A stretch of 64,000 bases of DNA from Tubulanus polymorphus (GCF_964204645.1 NC_134035.1:13063951-13127950), one strand, 5' to 3'. Shown: positions 11,957 to 24,621, counted from the first letter of the stretch. The notes: generated by a model not told the origin, from the sequence alone. Numbers and translations: made by a program.

Positions 11957-14900
11957 ATGATGCGTAGAGGGAGTAAACCTCGTGAACCGACGTCGTCGTC
12001 GGCCGCTGAACGTCTAGCCGATTACCGCGGTGAAACTGTTACATCGTCGCTCCCGACAACCGCGTGTAATATACAACAATGTTCTACCGGCGTGGCCGGA
12101 GCCGCGGCCGGTTCCGGGAATAGTTCTAGTTCACCGGGTTCGCCGGAAATAGAGGGCGCTGTAGGTGCGTTAAGTACGAGTCCCGCCAGTAATGTGGTTG
12201 ATATAGCGACTGGTGTTGAATCGTTACAGTTAGGAAGAGATTCATTCAGTAAGGTACGTCATCTATCAGTATCAATGTATGTGTGTATGTCACTGTATGT
12301 CTCAGCACCATGTGTTTGTCAAGTATGTGTGTATGTCATCTATCATTTGTGTGTATGTCACGTATCATGCGTGTGTATGTCACGTATCATATGTGTGTGT
12401 CAGGTATGTGTATGTCGATGTATATGTATGTCTATCGGTGTATGTCTATAGGGAGATCATGTCTAACTCTCCTCAGTTCGCAGTTTTAAATCAATTAATC
12501 TTTTTTTGATTGATTAATCTTTTTTCTGTGGTTTTGCGTTACATGAGTTTGGTGTGTAGGCCTACTTATATTGAACATTTCGCTGATCGGAGTTCTTTGT
12601 CGTTTGACTGTGTATGTTCATCATTCTGGATTCAGTTCCGCTGTTAAGTTCCATGGTTAAGTTTGACTAAAAAGTTTAAGAGTTCATTTTCAATGTTTTC
12701 AAACTTTGTAGTCAAATTTAAATCCAAAACCGAGAAACCGAATCATTGGACCCATATTTTGATAGATAAACATTTTGGGGGCTGTGTCATTTCAATTTCG
12801 TTGATAAATAAATTTTGCGTTTTAATTTTTTGACTTACCCACAAGAATTGTTCAGGATACGAGTTGAATTTTCTCATTTTCCTATGAAAGAAATGCCGGC
12901 AGATTTCTTCTTAAACGCGACTTGTATCTCGTCGTAAACCTGCGTCATTTTCAAAACTGTTATCGTTTCTTGTTAAATATCGCGAATAATAAGAGATCAA
13001 AGGCCGATTGTTTATGGGTCATCGAAGACTTGTTTTATCAGGTAAGATTACAGGTTAACTGTATCTAATAGTAAAGTCGCCATTATAAAATGTGCTTCAG
13101 AAATATGGAGTTTATCGGATAAAGTTCATTAGAATCTTCTGCGTTATATAAAATGGATTCTGATTTGCCTATTGTGGTCAGTAGTAATTATTAAGTTCAT
13201 TTATTAGATTATTTACACTGAGAAAAGCCGCTGGGGCCAGTTCCATAGTCATGGCTTAGACCTAAAACCAATCTAAGACCAACTTAGTTCTTAATAGTCG
13301 ATCTAACAACTTGAGATTAGTCATAAGATTTAAGACAACTTTTGCTCTATGGCCCCTGGGGCTTGTTGCATAGTCATGGCTTAGACTTCAGGGGGCCATT
13401 TCCATAGTCATGGCTTAGACTTAAGACTATTTTAGTTATATAGCCAATGTAACAGCTTAAGACCAGTCTCAAGATTTAAGACCACTTTTGGACTTTGGTC
13501 TCGACTATGGAACCGGCCCGGGCCAGTTGCACAGTCGTGACTTAAGCCCAAAAGTGGTCTTAAATCTTAAGACTGGTCTTAAGCTGTTATATTGGCTATA
13601 GATCTTATTTGGTCTTAGACTGGTCTTAAGTCTAAGCCATGACTGTGCAACTAGTCCCAGGCTAGTCTAAGACAAACTTAGTTCTATAGCCAATCTAACA
13701 ACTTAAGACCAGTCTTAAGATTTAAGACAACTTTTGGACTTAAGTCACGACTGTGCAACTAGCCCCTGATTTTAGACCTCTTCCCCTCCACGGTCCTCAT
13801 TGATACACGTACAGTCTAAGTCACTCTAGTTGTTACGATTTATTTTAATGATCGCTTATAATTGATTAGTAAATTGAGATAGGAATATGACTGGGGATTA
13901 TTGAGAAATAGAGATGAGATGTGACGACTTGAAGCAGCGAGTTTGACTATGAATACTTTTTGAATGGCTGCGGTCATTGTCTTGAAATTGAGAAATACAC
14001 TGTTAATTGAATCTACGAATGCAATACGTATGATTCAGTGATTAAATCGAATGACATTCAATGTGATTTTTAAAACGCGATCAGAAGAATGTCGAAAAGG
14101 GATTGATGTTGAAACAATGCCCTGGAATGCACAATGTCCAATCATTGATTCGGTATTTCTCTCTCTCTCTCGATCAGGTTCAGTGCAGTAGTACTTATAA
14201 AAAATTGAACTTTACTCCCGCGTTTCGCTCGCCCGCGCTGCATTCGTGTTGGCGGAGAAAAAAAAACCTCGAACATATTATTGTTTCATCTGGTTCTGAC
14301 TCATAGTAAACATAATTACATAAAATATTTCCTGTTGTAAAATATTTTGTCTCTGATCAAAAGTTTTGCATGCGGGCGGGCTGACTGGTGGGTTGATACA
14401 CTGTACAGTTAGCCCCTATGGGCACATACGGTTAGCCCCTGTGGGCATGTACAGTTAGCCACTTTTGGACACATACAGTTAGCCCCTGTGGGCACATACA
14501 GTTAGCCACTTTTGGACACATACAGTTAGTCCCGGTGGGCACGTACAGTTAGCCATTTTTGGACACATACAGTTAGCCCCTGTGGGCACGTACAGTTAGC
14601 CATTTTTGGACACATACAGTTAGCCCCTGTGGGTACATATAGAACTTTAACAATGTTTAAGACAGGATAATTCAATTTCCCTGCAATACCATTTCCATGG
14701 TATTTGGAGGGAAAAAATAACGTTGTTTGTAAATATTTACTGAGTGCTTGTTAACGCCATCTGGTGGGATAGCTGCTTGTGTGGTTCCCATTTTATCGAT
14801 AGCCAAAAATATGTAATATATTCCAAAAAACATTCATAATAGATAATTTTTTGGTGAAATCTAATTTGATTTGATTGTATGATATAATGTTATCTGGTTT

Positions 14901-17900
14901 TGTCTGGTTTTCACTGTTTTTCGGTTCATGTGTTACTCTCTCTCTCTCTCTCTATCTCTGTGTAAATCTCTATATTTCATTTCCTTTCATTTTGCGAACC
15001 ATCTTTCAACCAGTTTTTTGTACGAATCAATACGATAAATAGATATGAAATATAAATGTATTAAATTATGTTTGAAGGAGAAGAAGGTCAGTACAGCGTC
15101 ACTAACCATAGATCCAAACCGACCGAAACAAGTAAAAGTAATCGCTGCCGGACAACATAAACCTAAACCTACCGGTCCTAGTAAGAGTAGGCCCGTTAAA
15201 GCTGATCTTGTAAGTATTACCACCATTTTGGTCCGAATAGGTTTTTCTCTAACAGTTGCTGCAATGGTTCATCGACTGTTCTGAAATTCTGTCGCCGTCT
15301 GGGTTCAGAACTAGGAACACTCGGATTGACAAGAGAGGTTGAATGAATAATCTAAAATATCACGCTCAAAATGCTGATTACAGCGCGTGGTTTGATAACT
15401 GTATGTTCTGTAACCTTTCGATGGTTAAATAAAGGATTTGTGATAGAAAAATATAATAATTCAATAGGGTTAGTCTTGGAAAACAGAGATGCAAATGACG
15501 TAAAGCACTTGATAAACAAGACTGAGACCGCTGCTGCCCTCTGCTGCTGCCCTTTGATATTAATGCGATTTGTCATCATTTTTCAGAATGTCGAAAAAGA
15601 ATTCACAAAATGTCGTGAAGAATGTGCCAAACGTCTTGATCTGAGCAAATCACAAATAACTGTTATTCCTACATCAGTTAGTCAGGTAAAACAAACCCCC
15701 TATAATCACTGACCTCCTGCAACCCTCACTGAACCCCCGCAACCCTCACGGAACCCCCTCCAACCCTCACGGACTCCTTCCCAGGCTGTTTCTGGGGCTT
15801 TTCAATTGAATGAACCCTGGGGGGACACTGAAAATGCTCCACATGAAAACACCAGAACTTTCAGGCTTAAAATCTGAATAACCGGGGGGTCAAAATTTGG
15901 TGTAAACTTCAAAATATCGAAATCAATGTTTTGTTTTTCAGTTAACGCTATTAACGGAATTTTATCTCTATGGTAACCGTATAATCAGTTTACCGTCGGA
16001 GATTGGATTATTAACGAACTTAGAGAAATTAGCGTTGAGCGAGAACTCGCTGACGACACTTCCCGAGTCTTTAGAAAATCTCAAACAGCTTAAAGTTCTC
16101 GATCTTCGACATAACAAACTTAGTGAAGTAAGTATCAACATCAGACAAAACACAGTTCTACAGTTCAGAGTTTACTCTTTGACAAGATACAGTTACACAG
16201 TTATGAGTTAGAGTTAAGATTTGACTTAGACAGAGTGGCCACTGACCCGGAGAACTCAGGGAATCAGAAAAATCTAGAAATAATCTGGGAAAACTAAGGG
16301 AATTTGACAAATTTTACCAAAAAAAACTGGCAAAACTCGTGGAATTTGGATAAGCTCGATTACACGTTTTTGCATCAATACATGATTCATAAAAAATAAA
16401 TGAATTGCTACATTTTAAACAGTTCCACAGTTGTGAGTTTAAAATCTAACTCTTTGAAAATTAACTGATTTTAACTCGTACTGATAATGAATCCACAGAT
16501 CCGTCTAATAATTGATCGATTGTTTTTCGATGATTTCAGATTCCAGATGTAGTGTACAAATTACGTAGTTTGACAACATTATTTTTGAGATTCAATAGAA
16601 TACGAATTGTTGGCAACGGAATTTCAAACTTATCGGTGAGTACGAAATCAAAACGTAACGTTTCTTTCCCGACGGCCCTCAATATTTCAATCCTCATCCT
16701 TGAAGTCAGATCGTAAGACCCAAGCCCGGTTGTATTGACCGGTATTACCTTTAACCCGGGGGTTATTTCAATTGAAAATGCATTAAGTTAGCCCACGGGT
16801 TAAAGGTTAATATACTAGTCTATATAACCGGGCCCCCCATCTTCATTTTAAAGTTATCCTTAAGAATGAATCCTTAGGGATGGTCCTTAACTTAGACCAG
16901 GTTTTATAGAAGTGATCCCGAGGGATAAACATAGTCCCAGGAGCCAGTTGCATAGTCATGGCTTTGACTTAAGAGCAGTCTAAGACCCAATTTAGTTCTA
17001 TTGCCAATCTAACAACTTAAGACCAGTCTTAAGATTTAAGACCACTTTTGGACTTAAGTCACGACTATGCAACTGGCCCCTGCTGGTTATCAAAACCATC
17101 TTTAGGGATGGTCTTTATCTTAGACCAGGTTTTATAGAAGTGATACCGAGGGATAAACATAGTCCCAGGAGCCAGTTGCATAGTCATGGCTTTGACTTAA
17201 GACCAGTCTAAGACCCAATTTAGTTCTATTGCCAATCTAACGACTTAAGAACAGACAACTTTTAGACTTAATACAGTCTGTGCAACTGGCCCCTGTAACA
17301 TAAACTGAGTATTAATTTTCCTGGTTTTGTATTGTAGTTTATGATCTCTTGTTTATATTTTACAGAATCTGACGATGTTGAGTTTACGGGAAAATAAGAT
17401 TAAAGAGCTGCCAACTGGAATCGGAAATCTAATCAACCTATTGACATTCGACGTCTCACATAATCATTTAGAACATTTACCAGAAGGTACAACGTTTATA
17501 TACCGGTATTCATTCATTAAATCAGAGGAAACTTATTGTGGCATTTTTTAGAAATTAAGAGTAGAAACATCACAATCTGTTGAAACAACTGTAACTGTAA
17601 CTCGTTAACTTGCATGGTAGTCAAAATGTATATCTTCTAATTATCTATTATATAGATATATTTTATAGATAATTATAAAGTATAGATTTTGACTATTATC
17701 ATTGAAATCATGTAAAACTCCTATTTCTAAGCAACTGAATCGTAATAAGTTTAAAATCCACTATATACAGAATTTAGACGATTTAAAACGAATTTTTTTT
17801 ATCGAGAATTAAAATGAAAATTCACTACGTTTTGAACTGTCACTAGAGATCATCGTCAGGTGTCACAATTTCATCGTTAATCTCTTAAATTCCGTATATA

Positions 17901-20900
17901 GTAGGTTTTAAACTGATGAACTGTTCTCGACGTTTCAGCGTAACGGACGGGTTATACTACCAACTGAATCATTCGATTCTCGATTCATCACGGACAAGTC
18001 TAGTCCGAGTTGAATCGAAGTCCTCTCAATGACTCCTCTATCCGTCTCTATTATTAATTAGCGTTGACCCGGTTAATTGGAAGTGAGCCAAAACTGACGC
18101 AATCAACCTGGCTGATAGCCATTAATGTGTTCCATAACGGACAAAATCTCGTTTATATTTCGGCCCGGGCTAAAAGGTTTAAACTCAATTTATACGTATA
18201 TGCTGATTTGAATCAGGAGTTGTTGATCATTGAGATTTCAGGGACAGTGTCATGCAAAGGGGATGGTGTCGTTGATTGAGACGTCACTGATCTCATCAAT
18301 TCATCGGTTCAAATCCTGATGGCGACAAGAGTTTCTTGGTTGAAGGTTGGGATACAGAAACGATCGAACCCACTAATAATAATGTCCTCCTACGTGACAC
18401 TCAGCGGGTTGTGGGTATAAAAAAAAATTTGAGACTCATTCACCTTGGACCCGGAGGGAGTTCAGCTGTAACTATGAGTTAACGCAGCTGCTGTCAAAGC
18501 CGCCACAAAATCACAACAATATTCATCCTTGAAATAGAATATTACGATCGATTTCTCCAAGTCACTTCAGCCGCAGGTTAATAAGATAAAAAAACCCACT
18601 ATCTACAGATTAAAAGAATTTAAAAAACAAGAATTTATTTACTCAATAAAAAACATAAAATACACGACGTTTCGATCTCACCCTAGAGATCATCATCAGG
18701 TGATCATCGTCAGGTGTGAGATATAGACTAAAAACAGGGGTATATTATATACAAAGGAGAACAGGTTGATTGAGTAAATTGGTGAGTGAGCAAATAATTA
18801 GTGTTTGGCAAGGCATGAAGTAATATACTTAGAAAGAAGGGAATTGTGCGGAGAAAAGCCATAATAATATCGGTTTTATCGTTCATTTAATCAATCTATC
18901 AAAAGTCATCGGTTAAATCAATAAGGCGATTTGTTATGTTTATTTTCCTTGCAGAAATTGGTAACTGTTACAATTTGAATTCGTTGGATTTGCAACATAA
19001 TGAATTATTAGATATACCTGAAACATTAGGAAACATGAAGTCGTTAACTAGACTCGGGTTAAGGTACAGTTTGTTATCTATTATAAACATGTAAACAGTT
19101 CACTTAAGACGAGAAGATACACAAAATCCGTGTATGATGATAACGAGAGAAATCCCGCAATAACGAAGACAAGATTGAAAAATTCTATATCGGAATGATT
19201 ATATTTGAGGAGCGACGTTTCGGCTAACGACTGTTAGCCATCATCAGGCATACTCTATGCTCATTTGTTAGGACGCTGACTAAGTTCAAAAGTTATCTTT
19301 GTTGAAGAAACAAGAATATCTGAATAATCATGAAGCTCAAAATGTTCGTTTTATTCTAAAATGAAATCCTTCGCCAGTTCTTGAGATGAAATCAACTTTA
19401 TGACTTGTTAAGCGTTTAAAGAAGTAGTGAGTTGATGTGTGGTGTTTATTTCAGGTATAACCAATTAACAACTGTACCGAAATCTTTAAGTAACTGCACG
19501 AACATGGATGAATTTAACGTGGAGGGAAATAATATTTCACAATTACCCGTAAGTAAAAAATCAACGCGAAATGGCTCCTTTATTCTTAAAAAAAAAACAA
19601 CCTCAAACTGATTGTATTTTGTATGTTTAAACCCACTTTATACAGAATTTAAAATATTTATCTATCAAAATTCAAAATCAAAAGCCAATGTTTCGAACTT
19701 TCACTAGAGATCATCGTCAGGGGCCAGTTGCACAGTCATGACTTAAGTCCAAAAGTGGCCTTAAATCTTAAGACTGGTCTTAAGTTATTAGATTAGCTAT
19801 AGAACTAAGTTGGTCTTAGACTGGTCTTAAATCTAAGCCATGACTATGCAACTGGCCCCATGTGTGTTATCACATAACCATCGTCTCTAGTGAGAGTTCG
19901 AAATGTCGTGTCTTTTGATCTTAATTTTTGATGAATAAAATTCTTTTTTAATCTTTGAAATTCTGTATGAAGTGGGTTTTAAATCTGTTCTGGATGTCTC
20001 GAGTGTACAGTCCCGCTATTCTACCATGATTTTATACATGTATTTCTGGTTTATTTTCAGGAGGGTCTTTTATCCAGTTTGACAAATTTAACTAGCATTA
20101 CTTTATCGAGAAATAATTTTACCTCGTACCCGGTCGGCGGTCCTTCTCAATTCTGTTCAGCACATGTAAGTATAAAAGTTATCGACATTCTTACAATTTT
20201 TGACATCGTCCACACTTCACATATCCTCGGGAGGTTCATTGTTGGACAGATCATGATAAGATTTGTTTAGTAAATTACGTGATATGGAATTTGCCAGAAA
20301 ATCAGATGCTGAAAGTATTGATTAATTGGGGACTAAGCTTTTACTTGGCAATATCGAGGAGTGGTGGATAAACCGAGGGCGGATAACCGGGAGTTGTATA
20401 TTGCATATTGTGTATTGTATGTTGTATATTGTGTGTTGTATATTGTATAAGTCAGTTTTGATTTTTCAGTCAATCAACATGGAACACAATCACATCAATA
20501 AAATACCGTTTGGTATTTTTTCACGAGCATCGATTCTGACAAAACTAAACATGAAAGACAACCAATTAACATCGCTACCACTCGGTAACGTTTTTACTGA
20601 TCTTCTCGTGATAATTCGTATTTTCATCGTCGGTCTTGTCTCAGCTTGTCTTGACGCAAGGCCTCTTATTTACCATATTTCATTTTTCATCAGTTCAACT
20701 ATTAGACTATTCCTATTATACAGACATAGGTACTTGGACGAAAATGGTTGAATTGAATCTGGGAACAAATCAATTGACGAAAATTCCCGATGACATCGCG
20801 AACCTACAAGCACTGGAGGTTCTCATTCTTAGTAATAATCTACTGAAGGTGTGTATCATTGTCGATCATTTCAACGATTCAGTAAAATTATGATTAGTTA

Positions 20901-23069
20901 CTTATGACGACCTTCTCATACTCAAAGACTTCAACAATTCTGTAGAAATTTAATGAGTTACTTATGACAACCTTCTCATTCTCAATGACTCCTAATAATT
21001 CAGTAAAATTATGATTAATTATTAATGACGACCTTCTCATACTCAAAGACTTCAACAATTCTGTAGAAATTTGATTAGTTACTTAAGACAGTCTTCTCAT
21101 TGTCAGTGACTTCAATGATTCAGTAAAATTATAATTAGTTATTAATCATCAAGTATTGATTTGTTTATTTCAGAGATTGCCGTCGAGTATTGGAAATTTG
21201 AAGAAGCTGAAACTGTTAGATTTAGAAGAGAATAAACTTGAATCTTTACCGGCGGAAATTCGTTTTTTGAAAGACCTGACCAAACTAGTCGTACAATCCA
21301 ATCAACTCACTTCATTACCCAGAGCTATAGGGTCAGTATCTTCAATCATTCTATATATATACATGTATATATGTACTTGTACATTTATATGTATATGTAG
21401 CAGGGTTAAAAACTTTAAAAATGTTTTTGTTCAAATCTGTGATGTACGTTACAACTTGAACCAGCAGGACCTGGCCATAATGGGCAGATTTTGACTTTAA
21501 CCTTAGGGATAAGTTATTGACTTAACTTAATTGACTTCTATTACTAGAGTGACAGTTAAAACTTACCACACCTGGTCTCAAAGTTGCCACAATTGTTAGT
21601 TGTTATATTTGACTTTTTGATTTTCGTCGTTAACCCGGAGAACAAACGTGGAATCATCGTGAACTTGACTGTATTTCTAACGTGTATTTGTATTACGTAT
21701 TTCAGACATCTTACTAACCTACAGTATCTGGGCGCTGGTGAAAACATTTTAACTTCTTTACCAGATGAAATAGGTTTGTACAATTCAAGAATTCTCTTTC
21801 AGAGTGTCAACCAATTATCCGAAAATCAGGGAAAAAATCAGGGAATTTTCTTTTCGTAAAAAAGTAAGGGAGAATAATCGGGCAATTTTATAAAGATGCT
21901 AAAAATTAGAGAAATTTGGTGAAATTGCTAGATCGCGTATAAAATCAAACAGTTCTACATATTTGACTGTGTGTTAATTGATGCATTCTAAGCAGATCAA
22001 GTCAGGGAGAACAACGTACAGTCAACCCCTGATATACCGCCACCCCCGCCAGGTTTTCTCAATGTATATCTCGATACAAATACATCGTAGAACACCCCGA
22101 TATACCGCCATACTACCTATACCGCCAAAATCATTCCGCGCCGATGTGGGCGATATATCGAGGGTTGACTGTACATGTCGGGGGAAAAGCGAGTAAAATA
22201 AAAGTGGCCGCCCTGTGATTGCACGAGTTCACCTCCATCGCTCACTCGACTGATCTCCATTATTTTCAGGAACTCTAGAATCGTTGGAGTATTTGTATAT
22301 AAACGATAATCAGAATCTACACAGTTTACCGTTCGAGTTAGCGTTGTGCAACAAATTACAGATTATGAGTATAGAAAATTGTCCACTAAGTCAAATTCCA
22401 GCTGAAATAGTGGCAGAAGGACCGTCATTAGTAATCCAGGTAACATTTTATATAGTCTAATTCATTCAACGGTAAACACACTTAACGCTATGACTACTAT
22501 TTGTGAGTTGTTTCTACTGTCTTTAAGAGCTATGACTAACTACTATTTGTGAGTAGTTTCTACTGTCTTTAAGAGCTATGACTAACTACTATTTGTGAGT
22601 TGTTTCTACTCCCTTTAAGAGCTATGACTAACTACTATTTGTGAGTTGTTTCTACTCCCTTTAAGAGCACAGCTACGTAGAACCAACGTTATCAAAATAC
22701 TTTCAAAATCAGAATGATTTCTAATCCATTTTCGATTAGAACTACTATATTTGATGTCAAATTACTCAATTTTGATAAATTATCGGGCACCCTGGTCTGA
22801 TAAAGGGTGCTATTTAAGAGTAGTTTCTTCTCTTTTAGAGCACAGCTACATACAACCAACGTTATCAAAATACTCTCAAAATCAGAATCATTTGTAGTTC
22901 ATTTTCGATAAAACTACTACTTTCTTACTGTGAAATTATTCTTAACTTTGGTGCAAACTACTATAGTCTGAATTCGATGAATTGTCAACAAAAGAGAGGT
23001 TTAAATGAAAAAATTTCAAATATTTGTTTATTTGTTTATTTTCAGTATCTACAGTTACGTTGGCAGTGA
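11957..23069 (+). CDS. SHOC2: Leucine-rich repeat protein SHOC-2 (SUR-8)
   Basis: Cytosolic scaffold of leucine-rich repeats. In animals SHOC2 joins MRAS and protein phosphatase 1 to dephosphorylate RAF and raise MAPK signalling. Coding exons: 11957-12248 (or 12253), about 15043-15209, 15587-15685, 15942-16127, 16540-16635, 17366-17486, 18955-19063, 19455-19548, 20061-20165, 20470-20584, 20724-20848, 21174-21331, 21706-21773, 22270-22439, 23046-23069. About 640 residues (human 582). From [15 protein letters not shown] in exon 3 on, the protein follows human SHOC2 repeat by repeat, including [36 protein letters not shown] and IENCPLS. All joins are in phase except exon 1/2, where the acceptor is uncertain. 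The Ser/Gly/Ala-rich N-terminus is longer than in vertebrates and shows no obvious RVxF PP1-docking motif. Introns hold many MITEs and minisatellites. Confidence 0.95.
12260..12450 (+). repeat. TGTGTATGTCA-type repeat in SHOC2 intron 1
   Basis: Irregular short tandem repeat of GTATGTCAYRTATC-like words. Three overlapping short open frames come from the repeat and are not genes. Confidence 0.75.
13228..13767. mobile_element. Cluster of about four GGGGCCAGTTGCATAG MITEs
   Basis: Several abutting copies of a strongly palindromic element of about 130-140 bp. Each begins GGGCCAGTTGCAYAGTC and ends in the inverted form (GACTRTGCAACTGGCCC), with internal AAGACCAGTCTTAAG-type palindromes. Copies run at about 13228-13357, 13388-13520, 13520-13665 and 13660-13767, partly merged. 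Non-coding and in SHOC2 intron 1. Confidence 0.8.
14395..14640 (+). repeat. 47-bp minisatellite in SHOC2 intron 1
   Basis: About five units alternating ACAGTTAGCCCCTGTGGGCA and ACAGTTAGCCACTTTTGGAC. Confidence 0.85.
16935..17300. mobile_element. Two GGGGCCAGTTGCATAG MITEs within a duplicated segment
   Basis: Copies of the palindromic MITE at about 16941-17085 and 17168-17297. The DNA in front of both (TTTAGGGATGGTC...GATAAACATAGTCCCAGGAG) is repeated too, so a segment of about 230 bp holding the MITE was duplicated in tandem. In SHOC2 intron 5. Confidence 0.75.
17748..17911. mobile_element. MITE with TTTAAAAYCYACTATATAC ends
   Basis: Left end TTTAAAATCCACTATATACA and inverted right end TTTAAAACCTACTATATACG, about 27-bp inverted repeats around a 164-bp element. 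The centre carries a degenerate form of the CTGAYGAT...GAAACG motif (minus strand). In SHOC2 intron 6. Confidence 0.75.
18640..18720 (-). mobile_element. Partial MITE with hammerhead-like motif
   Basis: On the minus strand, 18663-18700 reads CTGATGAT, then GATCTC, a six-base loop, GAGATC, then GAAACGTCG. Sequence to the left (about 18588) resembles one end of the TTTAAAA-CCACTATATAC MITE. In SHOC2 intron 6. Confidence 0.6.
19125..19260 (-). mobile_element. Element end with hammerhead-like motif
   Basis: GAGAGAAATCCCGCAATAAC at about 19141 resembles the end of the foldback element at 39913-40531. The segment at 19212-19249 on the minus strand contains CTGATGAT, a perfect 7-bp hairpin GGCTAAC/GTTAGCC with loop AGTC, then GAAACGTCG. 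In SHOC2 intron 7. Confidence 0.6.
19630..19990. mobile_element. Nested MITEs (one inside another)
   Basis: An outer MITE of the 17748-17911 family (left end TTTAAACCCACTTTATACAG, right end inverted at about 19966-19983) is interrupted at about 19718-19859 by a GGGCCAGTTGCACAGTC MITE. In SHOC2 intron 8. Confidence 0.75.
20395..20450 (+). repeat. TGTATATTG repeat in SHOC2 intron 9
   Basis: Short irregular TGTATATTGTGTATTG-type repeat. Confidence 0.7.
20865..21150 (+). repeat. About 60-bp tandem repeat in SHOC2 intron 11
   Basis: Four to five diverged units, with CCTTCTCAT or a variant at 20911, 20971, 21032 and 21092. Confidence 0.8.
22017..22173. mobile_element. Pogo-like MITE with TACAGTCAACCCCTGATAT ends
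   Basis: 157 bp flanked by TA, left end CAGTCAACCCCTGATATA and right end TATCGAGGGTTGACTG, so the ends are inverted repeats. It sits inside a copy of another repeat family whose uninterrupted copy is at about 48786-48890. In SHOC2 intron 13. Confidence 0.8.
22470..22680 (+). repeat. 46-bp tandem repeat in SHOC2 intron 14
   Basis: About four units of GAGCTATGACTAACTACTAT plus TTGTGAGTTGTTTCTAC; GAGC landmarks at 22527, 22573 and 22619. A diverged copy of the flanking segment lies at 22820-22930. Confidence 0.85.
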
Positions 23070-24621
23070 GATGTAAGCGGTAGCGATCACTCACACACTC
23101 ACCTCACTCACCGTATGACGGACGAACGACGGACGTTTGATTTCAACTGCGAGTAGAAAAATAACGAACTACACAAACTGGATTTAATATAAAAAAGAAA
23201 CTCGTTGCGCGAAATGATGAGGAGGATTTAGAACGATACAAAAAAAAATAAACGCGATTTGTTGTTTGCGCGAACGAAACGACTAAATATAAATAAAACC
23301 CTTTATAAAATGGTGCTGAACGATGATTAAATAATTAACAATAGAAAACGCGAAACGCGCCGATTTCCTGGCAAATGTTGCTACGGTAATAAATATGCGT
23401 GTTACGCTGTTGCTAAGCAGTGCGCGGCAGATGACGACGAAGCCATTGTTGGCTTATATTTATAGTTGCGCCACTCTCGACCGGATCAGATGCGATGTAT
23501 TCATTGTGCCGGCGGTCGATGTCCAATTGTCGGTGTGAGCTGCAATGAAATCAGTTGTTTGTTTCACTGTATAAACTGCTGTGATTTGAAGGTAAATGCA
23601 GGGGTCGATTTAGGCGGTATTACACGGGGTTTGGACCTGGCCTGCCTTCGTATTGAGATTCGACTTTTCGTCAGGACAGAGATCGCTTAAACCTAATATT
23701 AACACTCATCCTCTCAGTACAAACTGGATTCCACCTGTACTGTAAAATCACTGTAGTCGTTACTGATGCCACTAAAATATAGCATTATAAAGAATTTGGC
23801 GTTATAAAGAATCATTGGACCGAGCATTTCAAATTTGTTCTATGAAAAATGTTGGGGTTAAGGGAGCAGTGGCATTTAACAGGGGCCGGTCGCTCAAAAG
23901 TTGGTTAGAGTTAACTGGCCCCGGGATGTTATTGTTGGTGATAACAATAATAATTGCTTGTACAGCACTTTTCCATATAAAAGCACGCTCAAAGCGCTCA
24001 TCTCTCGAATAGGCGACGTAAAAACGCCTGAAACGGAAAAGGTGTTATAACGATATTTTTGGTTGAATTTCTTCGAAACACCGAATGCGGAATCCACTAG
24101 CTTTATCCAAGGAACGCCCTTACTTTTATTTGGATACCGCCCGCACCAGTTTTCTTGTCCGCCCCAGAAATGTTGGCTCCGAAGTAAAGTTCTAATAATT
24201 CTTTTTATTTCGATTCCATTGAAAATGAGAAGTTTGTCCTTGTAGAAGCAAATTGATCATTGGTGATTTGCGTAACTGGATGTTCTGAGTAAACAGATTT
24301 GCCCGGTATCGGGTCGGGAGTTGTAACTTAAGTTGAAAATTGATTTCTAATCTTTTAAAGTGTATATTGCTACTGGGTAGAGGTTGAGGCAAGTTGAATA
24401 ATATACCTGGGGAAATGATGGGTAGAAAAACTACTTTGATCTCTAGGAGTAAATAACACTTGATGAATCCGCTAGTACTGAATAGGCAACATTTCCATCT
24501 GATATTTTGTGGTTCAGATAATGTATGTTTGTTAAGGTTAAAGAAGTGATTGTTGACAAGTTTCTCGTAGAAAACTCGACATAAGATCTTACAGGACAGA
24601 ACTGAACTGTTAAATCCCACC
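23070..24621. other. SHOC2 3' UTR and spacer
   Basis: Several AATAAA sites follow the SHOC2 stop (about 23248, 23293, 23388). A short palindromic segment GGGGCCGGTCGCTCAAAAG...AACTGGCCCC lies at about 23882-23923 and resembles a reduced copy of the MITE at 52979. No gene seen. Confidence 0.55.

Noticed and set aside
12279-12509. Cys/Val/Tyr-rich frames in SHOC2 intron 1
   Set aside because: Products of a TGTGTATGTCA repeat read in three phases.
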